Below are positions 24,141-32,288 of a DNA stretch of 64,000 bases, piece by piece. Source of the stretch: Prevotella sp. ne3005 (GTDB taxonomy: Bacteria > Bacteroidota > Bacteroidia > Bacteroidales > Bacteroidaceae); contig NZ_FOCK01000008.1 in NCBI RefSeq assembly GCF_900110085.1, forward strand, positions 62,001 through 126,000, written 5' to 3'. The position numbers were made by a program, and so were the translations under genes. Numbering within the stretch: position 1 is the stretch's first letter; every line of letters begins with the position of its first letter. The notes beneath the pieces were generated by a model. The model saw nothing but the letters and a program-made list of their open reading frames with translations, ran no database searches and had not been told where the DNA came from.

Positions 24141-25691
24141 TTAGTTGACTGCCTTGATGGCAGCATCGAAGTCCTTGGCGCCACCTGTCTGACCAAAGAG
24201 TTTCTTCAACAAGCGTACTCTTGTATTGGTGATGGACTGGGGAGTAGAGATGGTCAGTGTGGCAATCTCCGTAGGCAGGAAGTTATGACGGATTAGCAGA
24301 CAGACAGTCTGCTCTTTGGTAGTCAGTACGGATAGCAGCACCTGCAACGCTGGACTCAGGGCATAAGAGAACTGTGCCAGAGAATTGACATCCTCGTCAT
24401 CAGCTACCCTACCCTTGTTGGCAGAGGCATGCAATCGGGCGATGACGGCTTTCAGCTGCTGTGAGTTTTCCTTCATCTCGCGCTCCTTCTGGTGGCGCAT
24501 CTGGGTGAGTTCGCTACGCGTCATGTCATATTTCTGCTGGCTTTCCATGAACCTGACATTCAGCAGATCAATGCGCCTGCGACTATACCTTATTATAATA
24601 GTAGCACCTATGGCAATGAGAATGATGGTTGCCAGCAGGGCAATGGTGGTGCGATACTGGCGGCGCTCCTTTTGCTGTTCATCATACTGAGCCTGCATGT
24701 CGATGACACCAGCCGCATCGCTGCGTTCGTAGAGCTTTTGATAGACCTCATTAAGTCGCTGACTATATTCCAAGGCCTGGTCCTTGTCACCCTTACGGTT
24801 CAGGTATTGTATCAGTAAGCGGTAGGACTGGATGCTGACATCTGGCGAGAACGAGTTGGTGAGGCGATACCACTGTTGGGCTGCTGCCTCTGTATCGCCC
24901 TCCTTCATATAGATGTCGGCCAGGAGTTTAGAGGCTCTGTCGATGGGTGTATAGCGCATCGACTCATTCAACAACTGCTTGGCCTCCTGACGCTTGCCAA
25001 GGCTTAGCAGATAGCTGGCCTTGTTGACCAGATAAGTGGCTCGAATCTCACCATCGGTCTTGGGGGCATAAGGCTGTGCCAAGTCCGTATAGTGCTTCAG
25101 ACTGTCAGGCTGGCCTAAGAGGTCGAAGGTGGTGGCAATATTATTGAGGGTTTGTACCATCCACGCCTCGTTCCTGCTCTTCCGGGCTTCAGCAAGGGCT
25201 TGTTTGTAGTAACGGAGGGTCTGGGTATAGTTGCCCACATTGTCGTTCACATCACCCAACACGGAGTAGAGATACCACTTGAAGGCTGGCAGTTCCATAT
25301 CCTCAGCCAGATATTCCGCCTGTTTCATGGTGAGCACAGCCTCGTGGGTCAGCTTCTGTCTATAGAGAATGATAGCGTGATGGAGCAATGCCCTCGAGAG
25401 GTGTTCTTGATCACCTCTCTCCTTATAATACTTTCTACTGAAGATGATCAGCGAATCGGCCTCCGTATAGAGTCCGCTACGATGGAGGGCCTCCGTATAA
25501 AGCAGTCCGTAGAGAGCCAGATCAGCCTCATCCATCTTGGTGTCGTACCAGCGAGGGGCGAGCAACCGCACAACGGAGTCGGGCTTTTCAAAGACCATCG
25601 CCTCAGCCTTCGTCAGGAACTCATTGTGGGGCTGCTCAGACGAGCAGCCCACAATAAAGAGGGAAAGTATTAAAAAGGAGAGTGCTATCAT
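24141..25691 (-). CDS. TPR - transmembrane - LuxR-like HTH regulator with N-terminal lipobox
   Basis: The 516-residue protein has a lipoprotein-type leader (SLFIVGC, Cys16) and TPR-like repeats over about 60-320. One transmembrane helix follows at about 344-364 (TTIALLATIILIAIGATIII), then a coiled-coil segment and a C-terminal LuxR/GerE-like helix-turn-helix (LTTKEQTVCLLIRHNFLPTE). Such proteins are one-component membrane regulators in Bacteroidota, sensing in the periplasm and binding DNA in the cytoplasm. Its ATG overlaps the stop of the tonB-like gene (25688-25691), so the two are coupled. Confidence 0.82.
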   Translation of the reverse strand: MIALSFLILSLFIVGCSSEQPHNEFLTKAEAMVFEKPDSVVRLLAPRWYDTKMDEADLALYGLLYTEALHRSGLYTEADSLIIFSRKYYKERGDQEHLSRALLHHAIILYRQKLTHEAVLTMKQAEYLAEDMELPAFKWYLYSVLGDVNDNVGNYTQTLRYYKQALAEARKSRNEAWMVQTLNNIATTFDLLGQPDSLKHYTDLAQPYAPKTDGEIRATYLVNKASYLLSLGKRQEAKQLLNESMRYTPIDRASKLLADIYMKEGDTEAAAQQWYRLTNSFSPDVSIQSYRLLIQYLNRKGDKDQALEYSQRLNEVYQKLYERSDAAGVIDMQAQYDEQQKERRQYRTTIALLATIILIAIGATIIIRYSRRRIDLLNVRFMESQQKYDMTRSELTQMRHQKEREMKENSQQLKAVIARLHASANKGRVADDEDVNSLAQFSYALSPALQVLLSVLTTKEQTVCLLIRHNFLPTEIATLTISTPQSITNTRVRLLKKLFGQTGGAKDFDAAIKAVN

Positions 25692-26092
25692 TTCAGATTG
25701 AAGCTAATAGGTACTGTATATTTCACTCTTACCACTTTGCCGCTCTGCATGCCAGGCTTCCACTTAGGCATAGCAGACAAGACCCTGACGGCCTCGGCAT
25801 CGAGCGAAGGGAATACGGGCCTGAAAACCTCTACATTGCTGATACTTCCATCAGTTTCAACCACGAAGTTGGCAATCACCCTTCCTTCTATCTTCTGTTT
25901 CTCGGCATCAGCAGGATACTTCACGTTCTGACAGAGATAATCAAGCAGGGCTTTTATACCACCAGGGAACTCAGGCATCTGTTCTACGACATCGAAGGCC
26001 TGCTGGTTCTTTTCGGCTACCACAGTTTTCTGTGCACTTGCTGTCGTGAGGCCAAACACAGCCATCAACGACAAGATAATCAGTTCCTTCAT
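25688..26092 (-). CDS. Small periplasmic TonB C-terminal domain protein
   Basis: The 134-residue protein is a cleavable signal peptide (MKELIILSLMAVFGLTTASAQ, quoted to AS) plus one TonB C-terminal domain from VVEQMPEFPGG to YTVPISF. It lacks the membrane anchor and Pro-rich linker of normal TonB, so it cannot receive energy from ExbB/ExbD in the usual way. Its sequence closely follows residues 426-526 of the BlaR1-TonB fusion. It heads a two-gene unit with the TPR-HTH regulator. Confidence 0.85.
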   Translation of the reverse strand: MKELIILSLMAVFGLTTASAQKTVVAEKNQQAFDVVEQMPEFPGGIKALLDYLCQNVKYPADAEKQKIEGRVIANFVVETDGSISNVEVFRPVFPSLDAEAVRVLSAMPKWKPGMQSGKVVRVKYTVPISFNLK

Positions 26093-26209
26093 TTCTTCTT
26101 TTTTTTAATGATTCAACATTTGTTTGTCTGTCCGGACGTTTGCAAAGACAGTGCAAACCGAATGCAGAGAACTAGCTCTTTGCTGAGGTGCAGCCTGTCT
26201 TCGCGTTTG

Positions 26210-26241
26210 CAAAGGTAGACAAATTCCCTTTTCGATGCAAG
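26210..26241 (-). promoter_or_regulatory. Promoter of the tonB-like/TPR-HTH operon
   Basis: On the minus strand CTTG (26241-26238) and TACCTTTG (26217-26210) are 20 bp apart. The leader to the ATG at 26092 is about 110 nt. Confidence 0.7.
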
Positions 26242-26310
26242 AAAACCATTACATTATATTACACAACTACTCAACTTCGTAGCCTTTTACCATGATTTGT
26301 GCTTTCCCCC

Positions 26311-26862
26311 TCATTCTTTTTTCCCTTCCAGGGCATCCCAACGCTGCTGGTATTCCGCTTCTTGCTGGCGGACCACCTTTAAGGCCTTTTTCCTTCTAGC
26401 ACGCTTCTCCAGATTCTTGCCTAAGGTGTTTTCAAAAAGCCAGGAGGCTATGGCAAGCACATTGGGTCCTGAAGGAATCTTGATTCGGGCTAATTGGGCA
26501 TCGACGCTCTGGTCCATTGTGGACTTCCGCATCTCTGCCATCCGATTGTCGAACCGTCGCTCACCATAAATTACCACCTCACGCAAGGCATTCATATTGG
26601 GCATCAGCCAGATGGTGTCGCCTTTCAGCTCCGATTTGAGGATGTAGCGTTTCTCATAATTCAGATGTGAGAGGTTAATCTTACCGAATCCCTCATGGAG
26701 CGAGAATGTACCATCCCAGTTGCTCCGGGTATCCTGATTGTCGTCGGTATGAATCAGGACATCGCGAATGGGAGCTCGCGACTCCATATCTGCCACAACA
26801 TACTGTTGAACTTCTGCGCTGGCAGAAGTGGCTAGTAACGACAGAATCAAGAGTTTTCTCAT
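26311..26862 (-). CDS. Secreted protein with carboxypeptidase-regulatory-like domain
   Basis: The start is taken at 26862 (MRKLLILSLLATSASAEVQQ), which gives a proper signal peptide; the frame runs 18 codons further upstream but past the predicted -7 element at 26887-26894. The 183 residues comprise a beta-sandwich of the CarboxypepD_reg type (about 18-95, with VVADMESRAPIRDVLIHTDD) and a basic helical tail (KNLEKRARRKKALKVVRQQE). No downstream receptor gene is attached. Function unknown. Confidence 0.68.
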   Translation of the reverse strand: MRKLLILSLLATSASAEVQQYVVADMESRAPIRDVLIHTDDNQDTRSNWDGTFSLHEGFGKINLSHLNYEKRYILKSELKGDTIWLMPNMNALREVVIYGERRFDNRMAEMRKSTMDQSVDAQLARIKIPSGPNVLAIASWLFENTLGKNLEKRARRKKALKVVRQQEAEYQQRWDALEGKKE

Positions 26863-26886
26863 ACATGAACGGATGATAATCGGCTG

Positions 26887-26894
26887 CAAAGATA
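26887..26894 (-). promoter_or_regulatory. -7 element of the 26311-26862 gene
   Basis: The minus strand reads TATCTTTG, 25 bp before the chosen ATG at 26862. Confidence 0.6.
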
Positions 26895-26981
26895 CAAATA
26901 AAAGTGAGACAGCCAATGTGGATTAACATTTCTGCCCTCTATTCTAACATCTTTAACCTCAAGTAAGGTAATAAAAAATTA

Positions 26982-27010
26982 TCAAATGGTAACTCTTTTT
27001 GTCAAATGGT
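26982..27010. promoter_or_regulatory. Direct repeat TCAAATGGT x2 at the GH43 promoter
   Basis: Identical 9-mers at 26982-26990 and 27002-27010 are 20 bp apart, the second touching the -33 region. This is the spacing expected of a two-site activator such as a hybrid two-component regulator. Confidence 0.5.
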
Positions 27011-27040
27011 TGCCTATTCCAAAATAATTGTTTAAATTTG
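27009..27040 (+). promoter_or_regulatory. Promoter of the GH43 gene
   Basis: GTTG (27009-27012) and TAAATTTG (27033-27040) are separated by 20 bp. The ATG is at 27073. Confidence 0.7.
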
Positions 27041-27072
27041 CAGCCAATTAATGACCATTCAAAATAACAGAG

Positions 27073-28719
27073 ATGAAAACTAAGACCCTAAGCATGATTA
27101 TTGCAGCAGCCTGCTGTTCGCTGATGGCTGTATCCTGTGCCCAACAGGCAGAAACAAAGAAGTCAGAGTTGACTACCGTAGGTAACCCTTACCTCCCCCT
27201 CTGGGAACATATCCCCGACGGAGAGCCTTACGTGTTTGAGGATCCTAACAATCCAGGAAAGCAACGCGTATATATATATGGTTCGCACGATAATCTGATA
27301 ACAGCTTATTGCGGAAGAGACCAGGTGGTGTGGTCGGCTCCCGTTGAGGATCTGAGCCAGTGGCGCTACGATGGCATCATCCTCGTAGTAGACAAGAATG
27401 CCAAGGGCGAGCCTTTTGATTCAGCAAAAACGGCAGATGTATTGTATGCTCCCGATATCACTTTGGTAACAGACAGTACGGGTAAGAAGACCTACTATCT
27501 GTTTCCCAACGACCAGACTGGCTACCGTAATGGTCTGATTGCCAAGAGCGACAGACCTGACGGACCTTTCGAGGTATGCAACTGGAATGCGGATGACCCA
27601 ACAAAGGTGGACGGCATCTATGGCTTTGACCCCGCTGTATTTGTGGATGACGACGGGCGTGTCTATGGCTATTGGGGCTTTGAGCACTCCTACGCTGCAG
27701 AGATCGATCCTGCCACTATGTGTACTGTCAAACCAGGTACGCAGATCGTGGATGGCATGGTTTCTGGCAGAAACGAACCAGGCATCTTCCATTTCTTTGA
27801 GGCCTCATCCCTCCGTAAGATCAAGGATAAGTATGTGTTTATCTATAGTCGCTTCACCGAGGATGGTGAGTTTGGATTACCCTCGTCGAACTATAACCTT
27901 GCCTATGCCTACGGCGACAGTCCATTAGGCCCTTGGACCTATGGCGGCACGATCATCGACGGACGTGGTCGTGAGACGGATGAGCAGGGCAACGTGATTG
28001 CCTCAGCTGTTCCCGACGGCAACACCCATGGTTCGATCTGCGAGATCAACGGGCAGTGGTATGTGTTCTATCATCGTCAGACAGGTACTGACGAGTATGC
28101 CCGTCAGGCCATGGTAGCCCCCATTGAGGTAAAAGTACAGGAAGGTAAAGGCGGTAAGGTGGAGATATCTGAGGGAGAATACAACTCTGAAGGCTTCGCT
28201 CTTAACGGTCTCAATCCCTTGGAGCGCCACTCGGCAGGTATTGCCTGTTGGCTGACGGGTCCGAAGCCTGCTAAGCACAACTGGCCCAACAACACCTTCT
28301 ATGGTTCGTATGTAGAGTCATCCTATGGAACAGACTCTAACTTTGATGAGCCTTATGACCTGAAGAATAACACCAATCGCATCATTAACAATACTGATGG
28401 TTCGATTGTTGGGTACAAATACTTCAATTTCACAGAGGCCAATGGTAAGGACAATATTCAATTGTTACTGCGTCTGATTCCAGAGGGAATCGATGGCACC
28501 ATCACCATCATGGCTGATAGACCTTGGGCATCCCAGGGAGGAAAAGTTATAGGCACTATCGAATTGAAGACCGACATGCCTCAGACTTCAACGGAACTCT
28601 CTGTGACATTGCCAGCACTAAAGGAACTCACAGGCAAGCACGCACTCTACTTCGTATTCGCTTCAGAAACGAAAGAGAAGTCGCTCTGCATACTGGAAGA
28701 TTTCGTATTCAACTATTAA
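27073..28719 (+). CDS. Glycoside hydrolase family 43 lipoprotein (arabinofuranosidase/xylosidase-like)
   Basis: The 548-residue surface or periplasmic lipoprotein has a leader MKTKTLSMIIAAACCSLMAVSC with the lipidated Cys near 22. The GH43 five-blade propeller occupies about 35-365. Acidic residues expected for catalysis sit in the first blade (YVFEDPNNPG), in YAPDITL, in GFDPAVFVDDDGR and in GRNEPGIFHFFEASS (the likely general acid region). The C-terminal 150 residues look like a carbohydrate-binding beta domain (CBM6-like). Arabinan or arabinoxylan side chains are the usual substrates, but the exact one cannot be told. No SusC/D pair is adjacent. Confidence 0.88.
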   Translation: MKTKTLSMIIAAACCSLMAVSCAQQAETKKSELTTVGNPYLPLWEHIPDGEPYVFEDPNNPGKQRVYIYGSHDNLITAYCGRDQVVWSAPVEDLSQWRYDGIILVVDKNAKGEPFDSAKTADVLYAPDITLVTDSTGKKTYYLFPNDQTGYRNGLIAKSDRPDGPFEVCNWNADDPTKVDGIYGFDPAVFVDDDGRVYGYWGFEHSYAAEIDPATMCTVKPGTQIVDGMVSGRNEPGIFHFFEASSLRKIKDKYVFIYSRFTEDGEFGLPSSNYNLAYAYGDSPLGPWTYGGTIIDGRGRETDEQGNVIASAVPDGNTHGSICEINGQWYVFYHRQTGTDEYARQAMVAPIEVKVQEGKGGKVEISEGEYNSEGFALNGLNPLERHSAGIACWLTGPKPAKHNWPNNTFYGSYVESSYGTDSNFDEPYDLKNNTNRIINNTDGSIVGYKYFNFTEANGKDNIQLLLRLIPEGIDGTITIMADRPWASQGGKVIGTIELKTDMPQTSTELSVTLPALKELTGKHALYFVFASETKEKSLCILEDFVFNY

Positions 28720-28818
28720 AAAGTAATCGGGACGCAGGGATGCGTCCCGATTACCTTACTAACCAATTAACTAACAAAACCTAATCTTATGTATGAAAAA
28801 ACTAACTATTAATGTTTC
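28718..28818 (-). ncRNA. Candidate minus-strand small RNA between GH43 and metY
   Basis: A good promoter on the minus strand (28855-28825) is followed about 65-70 bp later by a perfect 14-bp hairpin (28754-28741/28736-28723, loop TCCC) and a run of five U at 28722-28718. The predicted RNA is about 100 nt with no reading frame beyond a few codons. It would end at the 3' edge of the GH43 gene, in antisense. Expression is inferred only. Confidence 0.45.
28723..28754. terminator. Strong hairpin, intrinsic terminator best on the minus strand
   Basis: GTAATCGGGACGCA and its exact reverse complement are separated by GGGA. On the minus strand five T follow; on the plus strand the bases after it are not T-rich, so as a GH43 terminator it would be weak. 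Confidence 0.75.
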
Positions 28819-28824
28819 ACGATG

Positions 28825-28855
28825 CAAAGGTACGACGAAAGATTGAACGGACAAA
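28825..28855 (-). promoter_or_regulatory. Orphan minus-strand promoter with overlapping palindrome
   Basis: The minus strand has TTTG (28855-28852), a 19-bp spacer and TACCTTTG (28832-28825). The palindrome TTGAACGGA-CAAAA-TCCGTTCAA (28843-28865) covers the -33 element and could be a regulator site. No annotated gene follows on that strand. Confidence 0.6.
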
Positions 28856-28966
28856 ATCCGTTCAACGAATCGACACATATATTCAGTAAACCAACCTATT
28901 TATATTTTGTTAGCAATCAGCAGTCCACTTTTGGAGTAATAATGGCTTCTTTCTGAAAAAAAGTTG

Positions 28967-28974
28967 TACCTTTG
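28967..28974 (+). promoter_or_regulatory. -7 element of metY
   Basis: TACCTTTG matches TAnnTTTG, 29 bp before the ATG at 29004. No clear -33 or riboswitch was seen in this short leader. Confidence 0.6.
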
Positions 28975-29003
28975 CAGGCAGATTATCAAAACCGACAACA
29001 ACA

Positions 29004-30287
29004 ATGGAAAAGAAACTGAAACAAGGCACGCTCTGCGTACAGGCAGGCTATAAGGCCAAGAATGGAGAACCAATAGAGTTACCCATCATCCAGTCGACAA
29101 CGTTCAAGTACGACGACTCTGATGAGATGGCAAAGTTGTTTGACCTCGAAAAGGAGGGCTATTTCTATACCCGTCTTCAGAATCCCACCAACGATGCCGT
29201 GGCTGCAAAGATCGCCACCCTTGAAGGGGGTGTGGGGGCTGTGCTCACCTCTTCTGGCCAGGCAGCCAACTTCTATGCCATCTTCAACATCTGTCAGGCC
29301 GGTGACCACTTCATCACCTCGAATGAGATCTATGGTGGCACCTACAACCTCTTCGGCGTGACGCTGAAGAAACTGGGCATCGACTGCACGTTCATCTCAC
29401 AGGAAGCGTCTGACGAAGAGATTCAGGCTGCTTTCCATCCTAACACTAAGGCGATGTTCGGTGAGACAATCTCCAACCCTGGTTGTGCTGTCTTCGACAT
29501 TGAGCGCTTTGCTAAGATTGCCCATAAGAACGGGGTACCCCTCATTGTGGATAACACCTTTGCCACCCCCATCAACTGCCGTCCGTTTGAATGGGGCGCC
29601 GACATCGTGACCCACTCTACTACAAAGTATATGGACGGAATGGCTACGCAGGTTGGCGGCGTCGTAGTGGATAGCGGCAACTTCCCCTGGCTCGACTATG
29701 CAGACAAATTCCCTGGCCTCTGCACACCCGACGAATCGTATCATGGCCTGACTTACGTGAAGGCATTCGGTAAGATGGGCTACACCACGAAACTCGTGGC
29801 CCAGCTGATGCGTGACCTCGGAAGCATTCCTGCACCCCAGAATTCTTTCCTGCTGCACCTTGGACTGCAGACACTCCATCTGCGTATGGCACAGCACTGC
29901 AAGAACGCCCAGAAGGTGGCCGAATTCCTGCACGACAACGAGAAGGTGGCTTGGGTACACTATTGTGGACTGCCCGACGACAAGGCCTATGCTCTCGGAC
30001 AGAAATATCTGCCTAACGGCAGTTGCGGTGTGATTGCCTTTGGCCTGAAGGGCGACCGCGAGACGGCTATCAAGTGGATGGACTCACTACAGATGATCAA
30101 TATCGTGACCCACGTGGCCGATGCCCGTACCTGCGTGCTGCATCCTGCCTCACATACTCACCGACAGCTGAGCGACGAACAGCTTCGCGAGGCTGGTGTC
30201 GCTCCAGACCTCATCCGTCTCTCTGTCGGCATTGAGGACGTAGAGGATATCCTCGACGATATCAAACAGGCCTTGGCAAAGATTTAA
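29004..30287 (+). CDS. metY: O-acetylhomoserine sulfhydrylase (O-acetylhomoserine aminocarboxypropyltransferase)
   Basis: This PLP enzyme makes homocysteine from O-acetylhomoserine and sulfide in methionine synthesis. The 427 residues match MetY, which is longer than cystathionine synthases. Recognised parts are the start KQGTLCVQAGY, the YTRLQNPTNDAV segment, SSGQAANFYAIFNI, the cofactor-site VDNTFATP, and the Schiff-base lysine in THSTTKYMDG near residue 210. It is transcribed alone from its own promoter. Confidence 0.94.
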   Translation: MEKKLKQGTLCVQAGYKAKNGEPIELPIIQSTTFKYDDSDEMAKLFDLEKEGYFYTRLQNPTNDAVAAKIATLEGGVGAVLTSSGQAANFYAIFNICQAGDHFITSNEIYGGTYNLFGVTLKKLGIDCTFISQEASDEEIQAAFHPNTKAMFGETISNPGCAVFDIERFAKIAHKNGVPLIVDNTFATPINCRPFEWGADIVTHSTTKYMDGMATQVGGVVVDSGNFPWLDYADKFPGLCTPDESYHGLTYVKAFGKMGYTTKLVAQLMRDLGSIPAPQNSFLLHLGLQTLHLRMAQHCKNAQKVAEFLHDNEKVAWVHYCGLPDDKAYALGQKYLPNGSCGVIAFGLKGDRETAIKWMDSLQMINIVTHVADARTCVLHPASHTHRQLSDEQLREAGVAPDLIRLSVGIEDVEDILDDIKQALAKI

Positions 30288-30340
30288 AGGGGCACGATTT
30301 AACAAAATGTAACTTTATAAGAAAATTATTCGGTACTTTC

Positions 30341-30372
30341 CTTGGATGGTATCGAATATTTTTCTATATTTG
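30341..30372 (+). promoter_or_regulatory. Promoter of gdhA
   Basis: CTTG (30341-30344), 20 bp, then TATATTTG (30365-30372). The start ATG at 30420 lies downstream, which rules out the longer frame beginning at 30342. TATATTTGCACCATCAA recurs at the ald promoter. Confidence 0.7.
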
Positions 30373-30419
30373 CACCATCAAACGTAACATATTGTAAACT
30401 TAAAACAATTATTATTACT

Positions 30420-31760
30420 ATGCAAGTAGAGAAAATCATGCAAGCTTTGGAGCAGAAGCATCCTGGCGAATTAGAGTACTTACAGGCTGTAAGGGAAGTG
30501 TTGGAGTCAATCAAGGACGTGTACAACCAGCATCCTGAGTTTGAGAAGGCAAAGATTATAGAACGCATCGTGGAGCCTGAGCGCATCACCACCTTCCGTG
30601 TGCCCTGGGTCGACGATAAGGGTGAGGTACAGGTAAACATCGGTTATCGTGTACAGTTTAATAGTGCCATTGGCCCGTATAAGGGCGGTCTGCGTTTCCA
30701 CCCGTCAGTAAACCTGAGCATTCTGAAGTTCCTCGGCTTTGAACAGACCTTCAAGAACGCACTGACCACACTCCCGATGGGTGGTGGAAAGGGAGGCTCA
30801 GATTTCAGCATCCGCGGAAAGAGCGATAATGAGGTGATGAAGTTCTGTCAGGCCTTTATGTGCGAACTGTATAAGGTGATTGGTCCTGACATGGACGTTC
30901 CTGCAGGTGACATCGGCGTTGGAGCCCGTGAGATTGGCTACCTCTTTGGATACTATAAGAAGCTGACCAGTCAGTTCCACGGTGCAACCCTCACAGGTAA
31001 GGGTATGGAATGGGGCGGCAGCATCCTCCGTCCCGAGGCAACAGGCTATGGCGCCCTCTATTTCGTTCACCACATGATGGATACCCACGGACTCGACATC
31101 AAGGGTAAGACTGTGGCTCTCTCCGGCTTCGGTAATGTGGCGTGGGGTGCTGCCAAGAAGGCCACCGAACTGGGCGCCAAGGTAATCACCATCTCAGGTC
31201 CCGATGGTTATATCTATGATCCCGATGGACTTGATGCCGAGAAGATTGAATATATGCTCGAACTGCGTGCCAGTGGCAATGACGTCTGCCAGCCCTACGA
31301 GGAGGAGTTCCCAGGCTCGAAGTTCTTTGCAGGCAAAAAGCCTTGGGAGCAGAAGGCTGATATCTATCTGCCCTGCGCTACCCAGAATGAGCTCAACGGT
31401 GAGGATGCCGACAAGATCTTGGCCAACAAGCCGCTGTGCGTAGCAGAGGTGTCAAACATGGGCTGCACAGCAGAGGCAGTCAACAAGTTCATCGCTGCAG
31501 GTCAGCTGTTTGCTCCTGGTAAGGCCGTTAACGCTGGTGGCGTAGCAACATCTGGCTTGGAGATGACACAGAACTCTATGCGTATGGCATGGACTGCCGA
31601 GGAGGTAGACCAGCGTCTGCACCAGATTATGTCTGGCATCCACGAGCAGTGCGTGAAGTACGGTAAGGAACCGAATGGCTATATCAACTACGTGAAGGGC
31701 GCCAATGTCGCCGGTTTCATGAAGGTTGCCAAGGCCATGCTGGCCCAAGGTGTTGTTTAA
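30420..31760 (+). CDS. gdhA: Glutamate dehydrogenase (NADP-type, hexameric)
   Basis: The enzyme links 2-oxoglutarate and ammonia to glutamate. The start is ATG 30420 (MQVEKIMQALEQK), since the promoter lies inside the longer frame. The 446 residues are the family's usual length. Substrate-site motifs GPYKGGLRFHP (80s) and LPMGGGKGGSDF (Lys124) are present, as are PAGDIGVGAREIGY and the Rossmann motif SGFGNVAWGAAKKA. The strong similarity to the E. coli-type hexameric enzyme suggests NADP preference. rlpA follows after 5 bp. Confidence 0.95.
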   Translation: MQVEKIMQALEQKHPGELEYLQAVREVLESIKDVYNQHPEFEKAKIIERIVEPERITTFRVPWVDDKGEVQVNIGYRVQFNSAIGPYKGGLRFHPSVNLSILKFLGFEQTFKNALTTLPMGGGKGGSDFSIRGKSDNEVMKFCQAFMCELYKVIGPDMDVPAGDIGVGAREIGYLFGYYKKLTSQFHGATLTGKGMEWGGSILRPEATGYGALYFVHHMMDTHGLDIKGKTVALSGFGNVAWGAAKKATELGAKVITISGPDGYIYDPDGLDAEKIEYMLELRASGNDVCQPYEEEFPGSKFFAGKKPWEQKADIYLPCATQNELNGEDADKILANKPLCVAEVSNMGCTAEAVNKFIAAGQLFAPGKAVNAGGVATSGLEMTQNSMRMAWTAEEVDQRLHQIMSGIHEQCVKYGKEPNGYINYVKGANVAGFMKVAKAMLAQGVV

Positions 31761-31765
31761 TTTTA

Positions 31766-32269
31766 ATGTTATTTAAAAACAAGATAGTCTTAACGACACT
31801 TACATTGCTGATTTTCGGCTTTACCGCTCTGGCTCAGACTCAGAGCGGTAAGGCTTCGTTTTATCCCATCAAGTTTACTGGACGGCAGACAGCCAGCGGA
31901 GAACGACTGCATCACGACAGTCTGACCTGTGCCCACCGCACCTACCCCTTTGGCACATTGCTCAAAGTCACCAATCCAGCAAACAATAAACAGGTTATTG
32001 TGCGGGTTACCGACCGTGGTCCGTATGTCAAGGGGCGAATCATCGACTTGTCTGTCAAAGCTGCCCGTGAACTGGGAATCATTGCCCAAGGTATAGCTCC
32101 AGTGATTGTGGAGCGAATAAAGTTCATTCCCATCCCCTTCAAACCAGAAGATATTGAACTGCCAGAATTAGACATGGGCACCAACGAAGGACCTCTAGAG
32201 AAGCCCATCTGGGTCATTCTAAGAGAACAGATGAAGCAGCAACAACAGAAAGAACAAAGCAAGCGATAG
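31766..32269 (+). CDS. rlpA: RlpA-like double-psi beta-barrel protein (septal ring lytic transglycosylase family)
   Basis: The 167-residue protein has a signal peptide (about 1-23, FTALAQ) and an RlpA domain: GKASFYPIKFTGRQTASGER, TYPFGTLLKVTNPANNK, then VRVTDRGPYVKGRIIDLS and a conserved Asp near residue 90. RlpA cleaves peptidoglycan glycan strands lacking stem peptides, but no SPOR domain is present here. It lies 5 bp after gdhA and probably shares its transcript. It is convergent with the 32276-32986 gene. Confidence 0.86.
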   Translation: MLFKNKIVLTTLTLLIFGFTALAQTQSGKASFYPIKFTGRQTASGERLHHDSLTCAHRTYPFGTLLKVTNPANNKQVIVRVTDRGPYVKGRIIDLSVKAARELGIIAQGIAPVIVERIKFIPIPFKPEDIELPELDMGTNEGPLEKPIWVILREQMKQQQQKEQSKR

Positions 32270-32288
32270 ATGTTTCTATCGCTTGCTT
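32257..32288. terminator. Bidirectional terminator containing both stop codons
   Basis: AAGCAAGCGATAGA (32257-32270) and its exact reverse complement (32275-32288) flank a TGTT loop. The TAG stops of rlpA (32267-32269) and of the opposing gene (32276-32278) are both inside the stem. Confidence 0.75.

Noticed and set aside
28723-28754. Reading the hairpin as the GH43 terminator
   Set aside because: On the plus strand it lacks a T-run; on the minus strand five T follow, so it was assigned mainly to that strand.
30342-30419. Longer gdhA start
   Set aside because: The promoter (30341-30372) lies inside the extension, and the family N-terminus begins at 30420.
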